This document shows positions 12,984 through 23,639 of a stretch of 64,000 bases of DNA, one piece after another. A program made the translations under genes and the position numbers. This DNA comes from Tubiluchus corallicola. Its lineage: Eukaryota > Priapulida > Priapulimorpha > Priapulimorphida > Tubiluchidae. The notes beneath the pieces are model-generated. The model saw only the letters and a program-made list of their open reading frames with translations. It was not told where the DNA came from and made no database searches. Position 1 is the first letter of the stretch; each line of letters starts with the position of its first letter. The stretch covers positions 1-64,000 of the forward strand of contig JAQGDQ010000574.1 in assembly GCA_030141605.1 (NCBI GenBank), given 5' to 3'.

Positions 12984-15900
12984 GGCTAGCCCTATTGTTC
13001 GCTGTTGTGCGAAAATACGTAACGCATAATTAACAACGATCGTGGCTAGTCGACTTCAGAACAGGCTAACTCTATTGTACCAAGTATTAACTTATTAGCT
13101 TCAAGCTGCGTTAGGCAACCAAAATTTTCATTAAGGTATATTTTCGCCATAAGACCAAGTATTTATAACAGATCTCAAACAGGCCATTTGTTACAAATGA
13201 CTGAGTTTCCCAATGCAATTATAGTGCTGAAAACGACCAGACTTAATTACTAACGTGAAAATATTCTGCGTTATTGTCTACTGCACACCTGTCTCACAAT
13301 CGGACCATAATCCAACATCTTGGCAGTTTTCTCAGCTGCCGCAAAGGCCACCTAGTGGTGAACGAACGCCGGTTTTGTTATTAATTAACTGGTTAGGGGC
13401 TGTTTTCAACCCACGTGCTGTCATGTAACTCGGCATAAGTTAGCACGTATTCTGTGCTCTAATACTAAGCACACGGAAACTTACTTCAGATATTTCTTAT
13501 ACAGGTGTGTAGTTAGTCGAGTCCTGAATCTGATCTCCAATTCTCTAAGTCCGTATTTCAACATGTTGTTCACGACTGAAATCACAGGCATCGCTTTGAT
13601 GAAGCGGAACAAGTGTTGCTTGAACAGTTCCTTGTTTCGACTAATGATGGCGCTGAAACAGAGAAAATTTTGCATTACTGATTTTGATCACGATGATGTA
13701 GTATTTAACATTAATTAGTATTTATTATAACTATTATTTATTACTTTTATAAATAATATTAGAATTATAATATTAATTACATTTATAATTATAATTAATA
13801 TTATAATTTTATTAAAATAAGTAATTACACTTCTTACAAGTTACCTCTCAATTTCTGTACCATTTGATATCATCCATACATCAAAGTATGTTCTAGCAAC
13901 CAATGATACAGCCACTAACAGCATGTAACCAACTTCAGGTGTTAACCATCCCGGAATCAAGATCTTGAGAATAGCAATAAGGCGTCTGCAATAATACGGT
14001 TAAGATTAGAGTTGAGAACTGTTAGGCTTTTTAACTAACTGTTTAACCATTATTAAAGAGGTCGGTTAACCGTTTAACCATTCCCGATGACGTCATACAT
14101 ATAAGAAAATATCGAATACACACGACTCGCATGAGTAAGCAGTGTGGTTCAAATCTAGCATGTACCAGCAACGAGTAAGCGGTGCGGTTCAAATCTAGCA
14201 TGCACCAGCAACGAGTAAGCGGTGTGGTTCAAATCTAACGTGCGCCAGCGATGAGTAACCAGTGTGGTTAAAATGTAGCGTGCGCCAGCGACGAGTAAGC
14301 GGTGCGGTTCAAATCTAGCATGTACCAGCAACGAGTAAGCGGTGCGGTTCAAATCTAGCGTGCGCCAGCGACGAGTAAGCAGTGTGGTTCAAATCTAGCA
14401 TGTGCCAGCGAGAATGCCCAGCATAGCAGGCATCCTCGTAGCATACGCGAGTGAAAAACTTTTTGCAATTTACCATTTAGATGCTTCTTAGGCAACCAGA
14501 TTAATTGAAACAACATTGTGAATAGTACAATTTTATGTAAGCAGGATTTTGCTAACTGCGTACGCCAACTCAGAAAAGATACAAGGTTTCATTCATACGG
14601 ATACGTAGAAAATTTGGCTAAGTAACGGGTTAAACGGGTTAGTGATTCTCTAAACGGTTACACAAGTCAGCAGTCGGCTAAATGTTTAAACTGTTCAATA
14701 TCTCAGCCTTAGTTAAGATGACGCAGGATGCCCACACTGTATCTCGACACTAGGCGGAGGAGCAGCACAAGCAGCCAACGGCTAGAGGGCGGAGGAGGTC
14801 AAGTGACCCAACGGCCATGTGTAGAGGAGTACACCTTCCAAATCAGGAGTGGAGTCCCTAAGCTCTGAAGGCGGACCAGTGCAACATGCTCACTGACTCC
14901 GGCAGCTGATGCAGCCAACCTGGTGCCAAACGTATAGCTCCGCTTTCCTTTGGACTACACCAGGGAGGAAGAGAGGGGTTCCTGTTGTTTGGGCAACTCA
15001 GGATCTCCATACCTAGTCCAGGTATGTGCCCTGGAGAGGCCACTCCAGTGTCAGAAACAACACGGGAGGCAGCAGTTACGGCTGTCTAACTGCTATTCAA
15101 GGATCGGTCTGCTCAGCCACAGTCGACGCTGCAGCTCCATCAATGTGATCAATAACTGACTCTCTTGGCGCACCTTCCATTGTCTTCCGAGGCAGAAGGA
15201 TGCCAACAACAACAAGTTAAGATGAACTAACTGTGCAGTAAGATAACCAAACTAATCTTCTCAATTCGTGTTTGTGACAATTAATATAGTAACAAAGTGA
15301 CTATTTTGCAGAAATTACTCACCGAAAAAAGATGCCATCTACTGCTGCTTTTTCAGGTTTTTGAGACTTTTTCTGGGACTGCAAACAAGTGCAAACGTAA
15401 GTTATTACCACAAGAACTTACTATAAAGGCAAACTGTGATCAACAACTACCATACTTATCTGGATTTCATGGCTCAATTGGACCATCGCGCTGTACTAGC
15501 TAAGATCTTATTAGACTGTTCAGCCATAATGTTGAAGCATTTAGTTTTGGCATAATATGTTGTACTTGTAGTTTGGCATTATGGCAAAACGGTCAGCTCA
15601 GGTCTTAAGCCTGAATAATTTGGCATTATGGCAAAACAGCCAGCTCAGGTTTAAGCCCGAATAATTTGGTATTGTGGCAAAACAGCCAGCTCAGGTCTTA
15701 AGCCCAAATAATTTGGCATTGTGGCAAAACAGCCAGCTCAGGTCTTAAGCCCGAATAATTTGGTATTGTGGCAAAACAGCCGGCTGAGGTCTTAAGCCCA
15801 AATAATTTGGCATTGTGGCAAAACAGTCAGGTCAGGTCTTAAGCCCGAATAATTTGGCATTGTGGCAAAACAGCCAGCTCGGGTTCTTAAGACCGCATAA

Positions 15901-16952
15901 TTTGGCATTGTGGCAAAACAGTCAGCTCAGGTCTTAAGCCTGAATCATGATAATTGCTGATTACAGATTTTCTTTCCGTACAAAGTTTGCGTATCATACA
16001 AATACTCCATCTTCATTCAATTTCGCTCAAATAAGATAGCAAACTAAACAGATGCAGCTATTGAAAATACATAGAACCACCACAAACTTAGAGCACATTA
16101 AAAAGTTAAATGTTAACTGGTCAAACAGTAAATATTTCAAAAAATTAGATTATTCATTTACCTAAACAACTTATTTATTTTCCTAAACAAACACTATTTA
16201 CCTGTGTGAATACTTTTTCCACTTCAGTGGCTGCAGTCGGTACACTGAAATAATTTATATTGTTATGATTAGCGATTTTATTACCATAAACAGTACCAAA
16301 TTATTTGATCATGATCACGGCCAGCCCTAAAAACTAATTGAGATCACCATACCCAGTACTAAAAATTTTTATCATCGCCCTCCAGCACAGCCAGTCCTGA
16401 TAATTGGTCGTGATCGCAATAAAAAATTTCCTAAAGTAATGCTAATATAATGTCATGTTTATCCACCAATCAATTCATTCAAGATCACAAATAACACTGC
16501 CCCAACACACTAGTTGTTTCGTCCCTGATTTGCGATGCTATCTAACTGCAAATTGGGTAAATGCATCGTAATATCAGTTGCCCAAATTTATATTTACTTG
16601 CAAACATCTACGATGTTGCCGCTAACAAATATTCATAATAATGGGTGGCTGATTTAACAACTATGTGCCTTTCTTATCATCTTTCTCTTGAAGTTATACA
16701 TGCTGTTATATAACAAAAATGATAATTATGATAAGGAAAGATAAATTTGAACACTCCGAGTCTCTAGAACTAGAAGAGCCTACTTTGAAAAAAATAAATT
16801 GAATAATAACTAATCTCAGTGAATATAAATAATCTACTGTACCGAATTAGCACCGCTTTCTTTCTTTGTCGAATTAACCAGAGAGCTAATGCTACTCCTC
16901 CAACACCTAAAAGTGAATTTTTGTTCACAAGCTTGCTCCAGGCAGGCGACAT
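1588..16952 (-). CDS. ABCD3 (PMP70) peroxisomal half ABC transporter, 3' end missing
   Basis: ABCD-family half transporters dimerise in the peroxisomal membrane and import acyl-CoAs; ABCD3 handles branched-chain and dicarboxylic acyl-CoAs (family knowledge). Exons in transcript order: 16854-16952, 15323-15378, 13845-13985, 13485-13652, 11607-11787, 10240-10382, 8707-8729, 7781-7850, 5637-5826, 4484-4578, 2582-2715 and 1588-1731. Every junction I could test keeps phase with GT-AG ends. Visible motifs are the N-terminal hydrophobic segment of exon 1, [14 protein letters not shown], the EAA-like region [10 protein letters not shown] (exon 8707-8729, only 23 nt), [18 protein letters not shown] and Walker A GPNGCGKS in the last exon. 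One exon of about 47 nt, expected between 7851 and 8706, was not found. The exon 1 donor (GTGCTA) is weak but is the only one in the right phase. Signature, Walker B and the C-terminus (about 170 residues) lie off the left edge. Confidence 0.93.
1780..2409. mobile_element. Decayed DNA-transposon-like fragment
   Basis: The stretch ends in the complement of CAGGGGCGTAGCCAGG (2394-2409), a sequence type often seen at the termini of hAT-like elements. No matching left terminus or coding capacity was found. It lies in an ABCD3 intron. Confidence 0.25.
3585..4300. repeat. Interspersed repeat, family I, split by a SINE
   Basis: 3590-3895 plus 4165-4300 match the uninterrupted copy at 13009-13300 (shared 'actagtc-acttcagaacaggct' region and 'caggcaatttgttacaaatg'). 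The SINE at 3899-4164 sits exactly in the gap. Origin of the family is unknown. Confidence 0.7.
3899..4164 (+). mobile_element. tRNA-derived SINE, copy 1
   Basis: The head carries a pol III A box (TAGTCTAGTGGTAACGC) and B box (GAGTTCGAACC), followed by a tRNA-unrelated body and a tail AATAAAGATTATTATTATT. A near-identical copy is at 21434-21705 and the head alone is at 29033-29096. It lies in an ABCD3 intron on the opposite strand. Confidence 0.88.
4651..5570 (+). mobile_element. hAT-type element, family F, with transposase remnant
   Basis: It begins with CAGGGGTGTGCAAACTGCGG followed by CCCGC, the terminus shared with 20456-20871 (inverted) and 61325-61799. At 5316 an ATG opens a 20-codon frame starting [14 protein letters not shown] before a stop; a lysine-rich start of this kind resembles hAT transposases of the GTF2IRD2 type (inference). 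The right end is degraded and other repeat DNA is inserted at about 4870-5215. Confidence 0.6.
5024..5156. repeat. Long imperfect hairpin within the hAT-type element
   Basis: Arms of about 55-60 bp (around 5024-5082 and 5096-5156) are imperfect inverted copies with a short A+T loop; for example TGACCTGGTTATTTTACAAA is answered by TTATAAAATAACCAAGTCA. This is the form of a foldback MITE. Confidence 0.6.
5910..5982 (+). pseudogene. tRNA-like relic
   Basis: An A-box-like segment (TAGCTCAGCTAAT) and a B-box-like segment (GGTTCAATTCC) stand at about tRNA spacing. The acceptor stem cannot be closed, so it is a decayed tRNA gene or a tRNA-derived SINE head, not a working tRNA. Confidence 0.35.
6020..6472. 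mobile_element. Truncated Tigger/pogo-like MITE
   Basis: It ends in GTTAAGCGGGGACTTACTG, the terminus of the elements at 33582-34289 and 56520-57187, and shares their interior ('acgcactagtaat', 'gctagcc', 'agcaaccagacta'). The outer left terminus is missing. Confidence 0.65.
6564..7068. mobile_element. hAT-like MITE, family C, copy 1
   Basis: It runs from CAGGGATGAGG to TTCTCATCCCTG, so the ends form a 12-bp inverted repeat. The interior matches 8873-9365 closely. No convincing target duplication flanks this copy. It lies in an ABCD3 intron. Confidence 0.75.
7915..8477. mobile_element. MITE family E (complete copy 8108-8477 plus partial copy)
   Basis: 8108-8477 is bounded by AGCTTTTTCACAATT and its near-complement AACTGTGAAAAGGCT. 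A partial copy of the same interior precedes it (7915-8070, 'gcacagactgatgcaaaattaag'). Other copies are at 11822-12194, 20098-20448, 31455-31582 and 61290-62065. No coding capacity. Confidence 0.75.
8873..9365. mobile_element. hAT-like MITE, family C, copy 2, with 8-bp target duplication
   Basis: The element runs from CAGGGATGAGAA to TTCTCATCCCTG. It is flanked by GGATACTC (8865-8872) and GGACACTC (9366-9373), an 8-bp duplication with one mismatch, which supports membership of the hAT superfamily. Confidence 0.82.
9520..10050. repeat. Interspersed repeat family D, rearranged copy
   Basis: 9570-9790 matches the right half of family D ('gttagtttgtgatgtcatc'), while 9840-10050 matches its left half in the opposite orientation. 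Other copies are at 29640-30030, 38360-38975 and 51200-51800. Confidence 0.55.
10560..11185. repeat. Family H repeat with internal tandem units (inverted)
   Basis: First a unit of about 115 bp is present twice (10567-10735). It is followed by three copies of a unit of about 150 bp containing 'gtgctgggctgtgaagc' and 'ctcacatgctctgcttctg'. The units are the reverse complement of the 98-bp units in 57880-59609. Confidence 0.8.
11187..11546. mobile_element. Family C MITE, truncated copy
   Basis: It matches the right two-thirds of 8873-9365 and ends in the same terminus (ATTCTCATCCCTG). The left end is lost where it abuts the family H tandem units. A scrap of the piggyBac-like terminus ('tttacagtcctgaaggagtt') follows at 11560-11583. 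Confidence 0.7.
11822..12194. mobile_element. MITE family E next to an ABCD3 splice acceptor
   Basis: It runs from the 'cgattgatgctgatcgtgaa' terminus to 'aactgtgaaaag'. In transcript sense the element ends only about 35 nt before the acceptor of the ABCD3 exon at 11607-11787. Confidence 0.7.
12741..12983. repeat. (AAT)n microsatellite
   Basis: About 240 bp of AAT/ATT triplets with a few AAC, AAA and GAT interruptions. It lies in an ABCD3 intron. The long Ile or Leu open frames here are products of the triplet. Confidence 0.98.
13009..13300. repeat. Interspersed repeat, family I, uninterrupted copy
   Basis: It matches 3590-3895 joined to 4165-4300, without the SINE. It supplies the empty site for the insertion at 3899-4164. 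Confidence 0.7.
14000..14710. repeat. Interspersed repeat family B with a 40-bp array
   Basis: The ends contain 'ggctttttaactaactgttt' and 'gtttaaactgttcaatatct', imperfect inverted copies. The middle (14130-14412) is about seven copies of a 40-bp unit starting AGTAAGCGGTGCGGTTCAAA. Copies lacking the array are at 33055-33475 and 46455-46890. Confidence 0.75.
14722..15214 (+). mobile_element. Non-LTR-type retroposon with 11-bp target duplication
   Basis: A 493-bp, comparatively G+C-rich insert ends in a CAACAACAACA tail. It is flanked by perfect direct repeats AGTTAAGATGA at 14711-14721 and 15215-15225. Target duplication plus a simple-repeat tail indicates LINE-mediated insertion. It could be a SINE or a 5'-truncated LINE end; no reverse transcriptase is present. 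It lies in ABCD3 intron 2. Confidence 0.85.
15568..15950. repeat. 47-bp minisatellite
   Basis: About eight copies of a 46-47-bp unit containing TTTGGCATTGTGGCAAAACA and CAGGTCTTAAGCC. It lies in ABCD3 intron 1. Confidence 0.93.
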
Positions 16953-17812
16953 GATGGTTTTTCGTCTACACTCAATACCCTGTTGCCGGGCCGCACAAAA
17001 AATTGTTAAGGTTTATATAAGATAAAAACTGCTCGGTAAAAATTTAAAATGCACGCTGATATTTTTCTAAAGTTTTTCTTATAACATTTTTAGCCATATT
17101 GAATAATTTTTTAAATAAATTGTTCCCCAACGTCATGGTGCAGGCTGATGCTGTGAACTTGTGAATCACTTAGCAACGGCGTCCATATCAACTAATATTT
17201 ATCTGCACCAAACTTGCGTATTTTCTTGAGTTTTTACTTTTACCTGGTGTTATGACCTGCAGTGGATTGAATATTGATATATTGTGTAACAAGTCCATCA
17301 AAGAATAAATACGGTAGGCTTTTGTAAACGTTGGGAACAGTTTTGAAGCCGTATAACAGACTCATGATTACGAAAATTTTGTGTGTCGACGCCAGGACTT
17401 TAGTAACTTGTAGTTGTACTGAGTTGTAGTTTTGATACAGAGGCAACTTCAAATTGGTGTTGGTAAACTACTAGTGTTTAGTATTTGCAGGGCATTTGCT
17501 AAACTATGGCAATTGCTATCTTTATAGTCATTTTGAAGGCAGATTTCTTTTATTTTAAAATTAGCTAGCTTTTATTTTCAAAGTGATTTGACTTGCATCA
17601 CGTTCCTTAGTAGCTGTGCTACAAGAAAAAGCAAACCATGTGCTGTGGTGTATAGATATATTCAGCAACACTGAATTGTATGTTTACCTTGCACTAAAAT
17701 TGCCTAGTTTAGCAATAAATAATCTTGAGAAAATCTTGAATATTTTTTCTATTAATAGGTGCTGAGATTAGATGATAAGCACCTAGGATTACACAGCACC
17801 AATACTACAGCA
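16953..17812. promoter_or_regulatory. Divergent intergenic region of ABCD3 and EFHC2
   Basis: The two start codons face away from each other 860 bp apart. A splice acceptor (attaatag, 17751-17758) stands before the EFHC2 coding exon, so at least one noncoding EFHC2 exon lies upstream. I see no TATA box or CpG cluster that I can defend. Promoter function is inferred from gene order only. Confidence 0.4.
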
Positions 17813-20800
17813 ATGTCTTTCCACACTCTAGGAACAAACCACGCAAAATTGCTGGCCCAGGGCAATTTTCATAGATCTCAACGCTTCGATGTCCAAAATA
17901 ATGTTCCTGCCGAATTTAACTTACGCTTGTCAAAATTCAAGGACACGGTATCGCCCGGCACGGCAAAAAACAGAAGAATGGCTTCGGATATAGTTAAGGA
18001 AACCACTAAACAGCCAACGTGGGTAATGTATGATGGACAGTGTTTGTGTTTCACGGCTTATTATCAAGAGCCGGTCCACGAGAGTCAAAATGAACAGTAT
18101 CGCGTTCACTACTGCACGATATTCTATCACTTGGAAGATGACACTATACATGTTACAGAGGCGCGGGTTAAAAACAGTGGAATACCACAGGGGGTGCTAA
18201 TTCGACGGCACAAAATTGCCATGCCTCCTCCGAATGATAATCAAAACTACACCGTGGATGATTTTAACATAGGAAATGAGATACAGTTTTACGGACGCGT
18301 GTACAAAATTGTCGACTGTGATACTTTTACTTATAATTTCCTAACAAACATTGGAGTGACCGTCAATGAACCGCTAGAAATTCCCGCTGATCCTTATTCA
18401 AAGAACAGGAAGGCAGTCGAAGACAGCATGAATCCTCTACGACCGTACGAGAGAGTGGACACAAAGAAGCAGTTCTTGGATCACGATCGACACGTATTGC
18501 GTTTTAAATGCTACTGGGACGATTCCGACTCGATGTTCGGTGACACTAGGGGAATGATCCTCCATTATTTCCTAGCCGATGATACGATTGAAATCAACGA
18601 AGTCATTACCGCAAACTCTGGGAGGGATGCCGTGCCAAAATTTCTACGAAGAGCTAAACTTCCGAGACGAGTCGAACCTCTACAACAACCTGGCGCCGCC
18701 ACCGATCGCACGTTACTGAACGTTTTCGGTGCCACCAAAGGACAAGGCGGACGATTCATACTTGACAGCTTAAAAACCGGAGCTGTTCAACCGGATTATT
18801 ACACGGATGCGGATTTACAGATTGGAAGGACGATAAACGTCTGGGGTAGAACGCTGCTCTTATGTGACTGTGACGAGTTTACCAAACAATACTATCGCAC
18901 AAAATACGGCATAAAGGATTTTACCCCTATAGAAATAAAGCCACCTCCCTCTGACCGCCCTCCAAAACAAGTGCCTCCTTACACTGGCTTCGGAAGCGAA
19001 GAGGACTCGTTGTGCTCTTGTCAAGGTCTGATGCCGAAACCTCCGTGTAAAGATTTTAAAAAATTCATGGAAAAGGATCGATTGGGCATAGAGAGCAACA
19101 TTCTTAGGTTTACCGCCAAATTCCGATACGGGAAAGCTCCAGACGACAGAAGATTGTTCATTATTTCTTATTTTCTGTCTGATGACAGTATTTATGTGTA
19201 TGAACCCATTCAGAACAACTCTGGTATCGCAGGAGGCGTATTTCTAGCCAGAGGAAAAATGAAGAAGCCAGATGGAAATGATGGACCCATATCGGAGAGC
19301 TACGTGGCTTCGGACTTGTACGTTGGTGCCATGGTGAACTTTCACAGCCACAGGTTTGTCATCACAAATGCAGACGAATATACTTTCAGATACATGGAGA
19401 AGAACAAGAGAGAATTTCCGCAAGCAGACGTTGATATAGTTATTAGCAAGTTACAGCAACATGCGAAAGAAATGGAAAATGCGAGACAGACAGCCTGGAA
19501 TCAATTCTCGAGGAACGATCTCGGACGTAACGGTTACATCGACTACGACTGGTTCTTCGTGAGTGTGACGGAGACGTTTCCTGTTCTGACGCCTCACGAA
19601 ATCATGACTCTAGCCAGGTTCTATGGTGAGAAGGAAGACAGGGGGACGTTAGACCTCAACACGCTGCTGTCGTTAGCTCACTATCAGATGAGGAAAAGAG
19701 ATTTCAGTGATTTCTCAACGCTAAAGCAAAACTTACAAGACCGAGATGTTTACAAGTCTGGTTATTTGCCTGAGAGTGAAATATTGAAGGTTTGCAAAGG
19801 TTGTAAGATGCCTGCTCTGGATCTTCTGAAAGAAATTATGACAAAATTGGATCATAGTAACCAGGATATGGTGAATTATAGCATATTTGTGGATAAGTTG
19901 AACTACAGGTATAATCCACTTCCTCAGATGGCTACTTTGGATATTCAGGTAAGTTAGTGGCCATGAATCATATCTTTGAATTATTATCCCTATTGGAAAA
20001 TCCGTTTATGAGATAGCTAAATAGATATTATAAACAAATTTGCGGAATTCTGTGAAAACTGTTTACCTCAGTATTATACTGAAAATAATACAGTAAGCCT
20101 TTTCACAGTTGCTGTAGGTCAAAGGTTAAGTTTAATGCGTCTTAACTACAACTGTCACGTGACATGTGGGTAAAACAAAGCTGTCCGTCGCATGACCTCA
20201 GTAACTTCAGTTGTTTTACGTGAACTTTACTTAATTATGAATTAGTCTGTGCGTTGAATGATTTACTAGCAGCATCTTGCTGGGGAACAAGAAAAAATGA
20301 ACTAGGTAATGTTCTAGCTAGCTGTTGAAACTGCTACTATTACAATAGCATGGGCTGCGAGGCATTGTCAAGTGTACACAAATGTGCTGGTCTGGTACAC
20401 TTACTTAACCTTTGACCTTCTTCATCAATTGCTGAAACTGTGAAAAGGTTTACAACAGGAGTATGCAAATTATCTGACTAGCCCGGCCACATTAAACGTT
20501 CCCGCATTTCTTGTGGTCCACATGCAGTTTGGTCAAGGAGCCAAGTACAGTAGGACCTAATAACGATTTTTTTTGCATCTGATTTGTGCACATCATTACT
20601 ACTGCACTACTCCACTCAAGAAACTATTTTAGAAGTTATTAAAATTTATATTAAAAACCAAATGTTTCGTCATGTCCAACAGTGACATTAAGTGACAACG
20701 GTCTTGTAAGGGTTAATGCCATCCGATCTAGAGGAAAAAACTACCTGCACTAAATTTGCGCTATTTGTGCAGACTTCAGCTGGATCGCGTGGGCCGCACT

Positions 20801-21869
20801 TTCATTATGTTGACAAACCTCTTCGCGGGCCGCACAAGATCTCTCGGCGGGCCGCAGTTTGCACACCCCTGGTTTGTAAAACAGAAATTGGAGAGAAACT
20901 GAGTTTTTTCTAGTAGTTGTCATGGTAAGCAGAAAACTTTTAATATAATGGTAGCTCAAATTTCAAGCTTCGCAATGTGTCATTCTATCTTGTCATTATT
21001 AAATTAAATAACAAAGGACCAACTGTTCAGCACCATGAACAACAAAGGACCAACTGTTCAGCGCCATGAAAAACAAAGGACCAACTGTTCAGCACCATGA
21101 AAAACAAAGGACCAACTGTTCAGCACCAGTTTGACCAGAAGCAAAGCTAAACATCTGTTCTTGTAAAGTGTTAAAGAGTTACACTAAACAGGCTTAAAAC
21201 ATCCCAGCTATTACCTAAGCTACCCTGTCACAACTTTTGTCATTTTTAAGATTAAAATGGCACTCATGTAGCATGCGGATGTGTTTTGGAGGTTGTGGAA
21301 TAGATAAAATCAGTTTATATTGTTTTCAATAAACACATTCATGCAGCTTGCATATGCGTTATTCTTTTTCTACAGCAATTTCCTATTGAGCTTTCTCTGC
21401 AGGTGGAAAACACATCTGCATTTCCTGCTTTAACCAGACGGTTTAGTCTAGTGGTAACGCGTCCGCTTTCCGTCTGGGAGGTCGTGAGTTCGAACCAGCG
21501 GCCGGGTCATACCAAAGACTTTAAAAATGGTACCTGCTGTTGCCCTGCCTGACGCGTGGTATTTAGGGTAAAAGTGGGGTAATAATAGTCTCTGTTATGT
21601 AGTTGTAGGTTGTTATTTACAGTTGGCGATAATAGCTCTTTGAGCTAATGTTAATTGTTGACCTAAAAGCTGACTTTAAATAAAGATTATTATTATTATT
21701 ATTGCATCCGGATGCCACATAAACGCCACTTAAGACAGATTTGCTTAACACTTTGAAGAATTTACACTTGAATTTTTAACAGGTTGATAAAGACTGGGCA
21801 GGAAAATCTACCAGTGGTGTCTCTCGTGTCAACTACGCTGTACTATTAGAACATATACTTGGAAATTAA
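17813..21869 (+). CDS. EFHC2-like DM10/EF-hand axonemal protein
   Basis: Coding exons are 17813-19948 (712 codons) and 21783-21869 (28 codons and stop), joined in phase 0 through GT-AG; the product is 740 aa, close to EFHC2. EFHC proteins are microtubule inner proteins of ciliary doublets (family knowledge). Three DM10 domains stand at about residues 74-182, 224-362 and 426-530, with phrases diagnostic of EFHC2 rather than EFHC1 (IRRHKIAMPPP, TINVWGRTLLLCDCDEFTK, NNSGIAGGVFL). An EF-hand-like loop near 569-580 (DLGRNGYIDYDW) lacks the acidic residue at position 12 and is probably degenerate. I chose the ATG at 17813 because the frame upstream begins at a splice acceptor (17758) and the N-terminal length then fits the family. 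Nearly the whole protein is one exon, unlike its intron-rich neighbours. Confidence 0.95.
20098..20448. mobile_element. MITE family E in the EFHC2 intron
   Basis: A 351-bp element from CCTTTTCACAGTT to its exact complement AACTGTGAAAAGG. The interior matches 8108-8477 and 11822-12194. Confidence 0.82.
20456..20871 (-). mobile_element. hAT-type MITE, family F, with 8-bp target duplication
   Basis: Flanks are GTTTACAA (20448-20455) and GTTTGTAA (20872-20879), one mismatch. The right terminus is the complement of CAGGGGTGTGCAAACTGCGG. The left terminus is weaker (CAGGAGTATGCAAATTATC). The left target copy touches the end of the family E element at 20098-20448. Confidence 0.85.
21008..21128. repeat. 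31-bp repeat, four copies
   Basis: Four copies of AACAAAGGACCAACTGTTCA followed by GCACCATGAA, in the EFHC2 intron. Confidence 0.93.
21434..21705 (+). mobile_element. tRNA-derived SINE, copy 2
   Basis: Same pol III A and B boxes, body and (ATT)n tail as 3899-4164, with only scattered differences. It lies in the EFHC2 intron, about 80 bp before the last exon. Confidence 0.9.
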
Positions 21870-21930
21870 TGATACGAAACTTGTAAGCTGCAGTGCTTAA
21901 AATTCCATGCATGCTATTATAACTACACAA

Positions 21931-22106
21931 CTGTGTACTGTTTATTGTACTGAAAATTAAATCACGTTTAGCTGTACTGTCATTAAAGCGTTAATACTAC
22001 TGTGTACTGTTTATTGAACTAAAAATTAAATCACGTTTAGCTGTACTGTCATTAAAGCGTTAATACTACTGTGTACTGTTTATTGAACTAAAAATTAAAT
22101 CACGCT
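21931..22106. repeat. 69-bp tandem repeat downstream of EFHC2
   Basis: Two full copies and a partial third, each starting CTGTGTACTGTTTATTG, about 60 bp after the EFHC2 stop. It may lie in the 3' UTR. I see no AATAAA I would assign to EFHC2 here. Confidence 0.9.
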
Positions 22107-22456
22107 TTAAATAATTAAATATTGTAATCAAGTTAATTTTGCTTAAAATTAAAAATGAGGTTGTTTTATATTTTTCAAAGGAAGATTATGTATAAATCTA
22201 TTTATTTATGATTAGTTAAAATGTAACAATATGTTTTATGTAGTTTTTATGTAATTATTCTAATTTGTGTTATTTGTTAGAGTGGTAATTTTGATATAAA
22301 CAATGTGCTGTTTTGGTTTAGTATTGATAATTTTGCGAGTTATATATTTATTAGGTTATTTATAGCATTTCAATTGGAGTGAAGTTTTCCTGTTTAGTCA
22401 TAGTTAGTAAGAAGAACTGGAATTTTCGCCAATTTTTTGAAATTTTGCAGCTCATA

Positions 22457-23022
22457 CAGTCAACATCGGGTATAAGGTACTCGCTTATAAGGGACATTAA
22501 CTTGTAAGGGACCACCAACACCGGTCCCGATTTTTCGCAACATTTTTCCTATGTAAAAATCTTCGTGTATAAGGTACTCGGATATAAGGGACATTCGCTT
22601 ATAAAGGACCACCAACACCGGTCCTGATTTTTCGTAACGTTTTTCGTATGTAAAAATCTTCGTATATAAGGTAGTCGTATATAATGTACTTTCGGTTATA
22701 AGGGACGATATGTTTAGGTCCCGCGTAATAGAAACCCAGGTAAATTACCTCGCATATAAGGGACCTTATGAACAAAGCGAAATTGATGGAACTTCGACCT
22801 CAATTTTTCGCAAACTCCGTTTCCACGGTCACATGCATCTCGCATCACTGAAGGAGCTTCCTACATACCGTTTGCACTGAACGTGTAGCAATAACCCATA
22901 TTTATATGGGTAAAAGTACATGTCTAGATACACCCTCAGTCTATCTTCGGCTATAAGGGACATCAGATATAAGGGATGATTTTTCCCGGTCCGGAGGTGT
23001 CCGTTATATCCGAGGTTGACTG
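22457..23022. mobile_element. pogo/Tigger-like MITE with TA duplication
   Basis: It runs from CAGTCAACATCGGGTATAA to TTATATCCGAGGTTGACTG, imperfect inverted repeats of about 20 bp. It is flanked by TA at 22455-22456 and 23023-23024, as expected for Tc1/mariner/pogo elements. The interior holds short subrepeats of the type TATAAGGTACTCG and TATAAGGGACATTCG. No coding frame. Confidence 0.87.
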
Positions 23023-23639
23023 TAGTTACATTTACTGTTCAAAAATGCTCAAAACGGAAACACTTGAAACACACAAAACTGTCGGGACCAGAGTGAATGA
23101 AAAATAAACTCAGTTCTTGACATTCAAAACTGACTTATCAAAATAAATAAATCTTAAATACTTCAACTGAGGTCTGTTCACCATTCTAATTATAAGAAAG
23201 AGATAGTAGGAACACATTTCAGAATTGGCTTTTTAAATGATTGTACCAGCATAAATAGCACAGTACAATCTTCACTGTTAGTCGGGTTTCAAACCGGGGC
23301 TAGTTACTACGTTTGTACGATTATAACTATTTGAGCTACATTGTATAACCTTAACAAACTATAACCATAAATAAAACATAAGTAAACTACTCGACAGTCT
23401 CAGCTGCTAATAAATCACAAACAACAACAACAACAAGGAGAAAAACAAGAGAATAACAATCCAGTAAATGTTGCAATATGTACAAGTCGACAGAAAGTAT
23501 ATATATATACAGTTGAAGAAAGTACAAAATGCCGTGTACAAAGTGAGCACTTATGTATAGTATGTACAACAAATATAACAAGTCAAATATAATTTTAGAA
23601 TGAGGCACAAAGTTTTGGAAATGCATCTTTCTTAGTTTT

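Noticed and set aside
12655-12989. Poly-Leu and poly-Ile frames
   Set aside because: Products of the AAT triplet microsatellite.
14858-15159. Two overlapping frames of 61-69 codons on opposite strands
   Set aside because: They lie inside the retroposon with an 11-bp target duplication and match no family I know.
23275-23345. Minus-strand tRNA gene (A box TAGCTCAAATAGTTA, B box GGTTTGAAACCC)
   Set aside because: The stems cannot be closed and spacing is loose; at most a relic. Similar weak relics near 8520-8560 and 43285-43345 were also left out.
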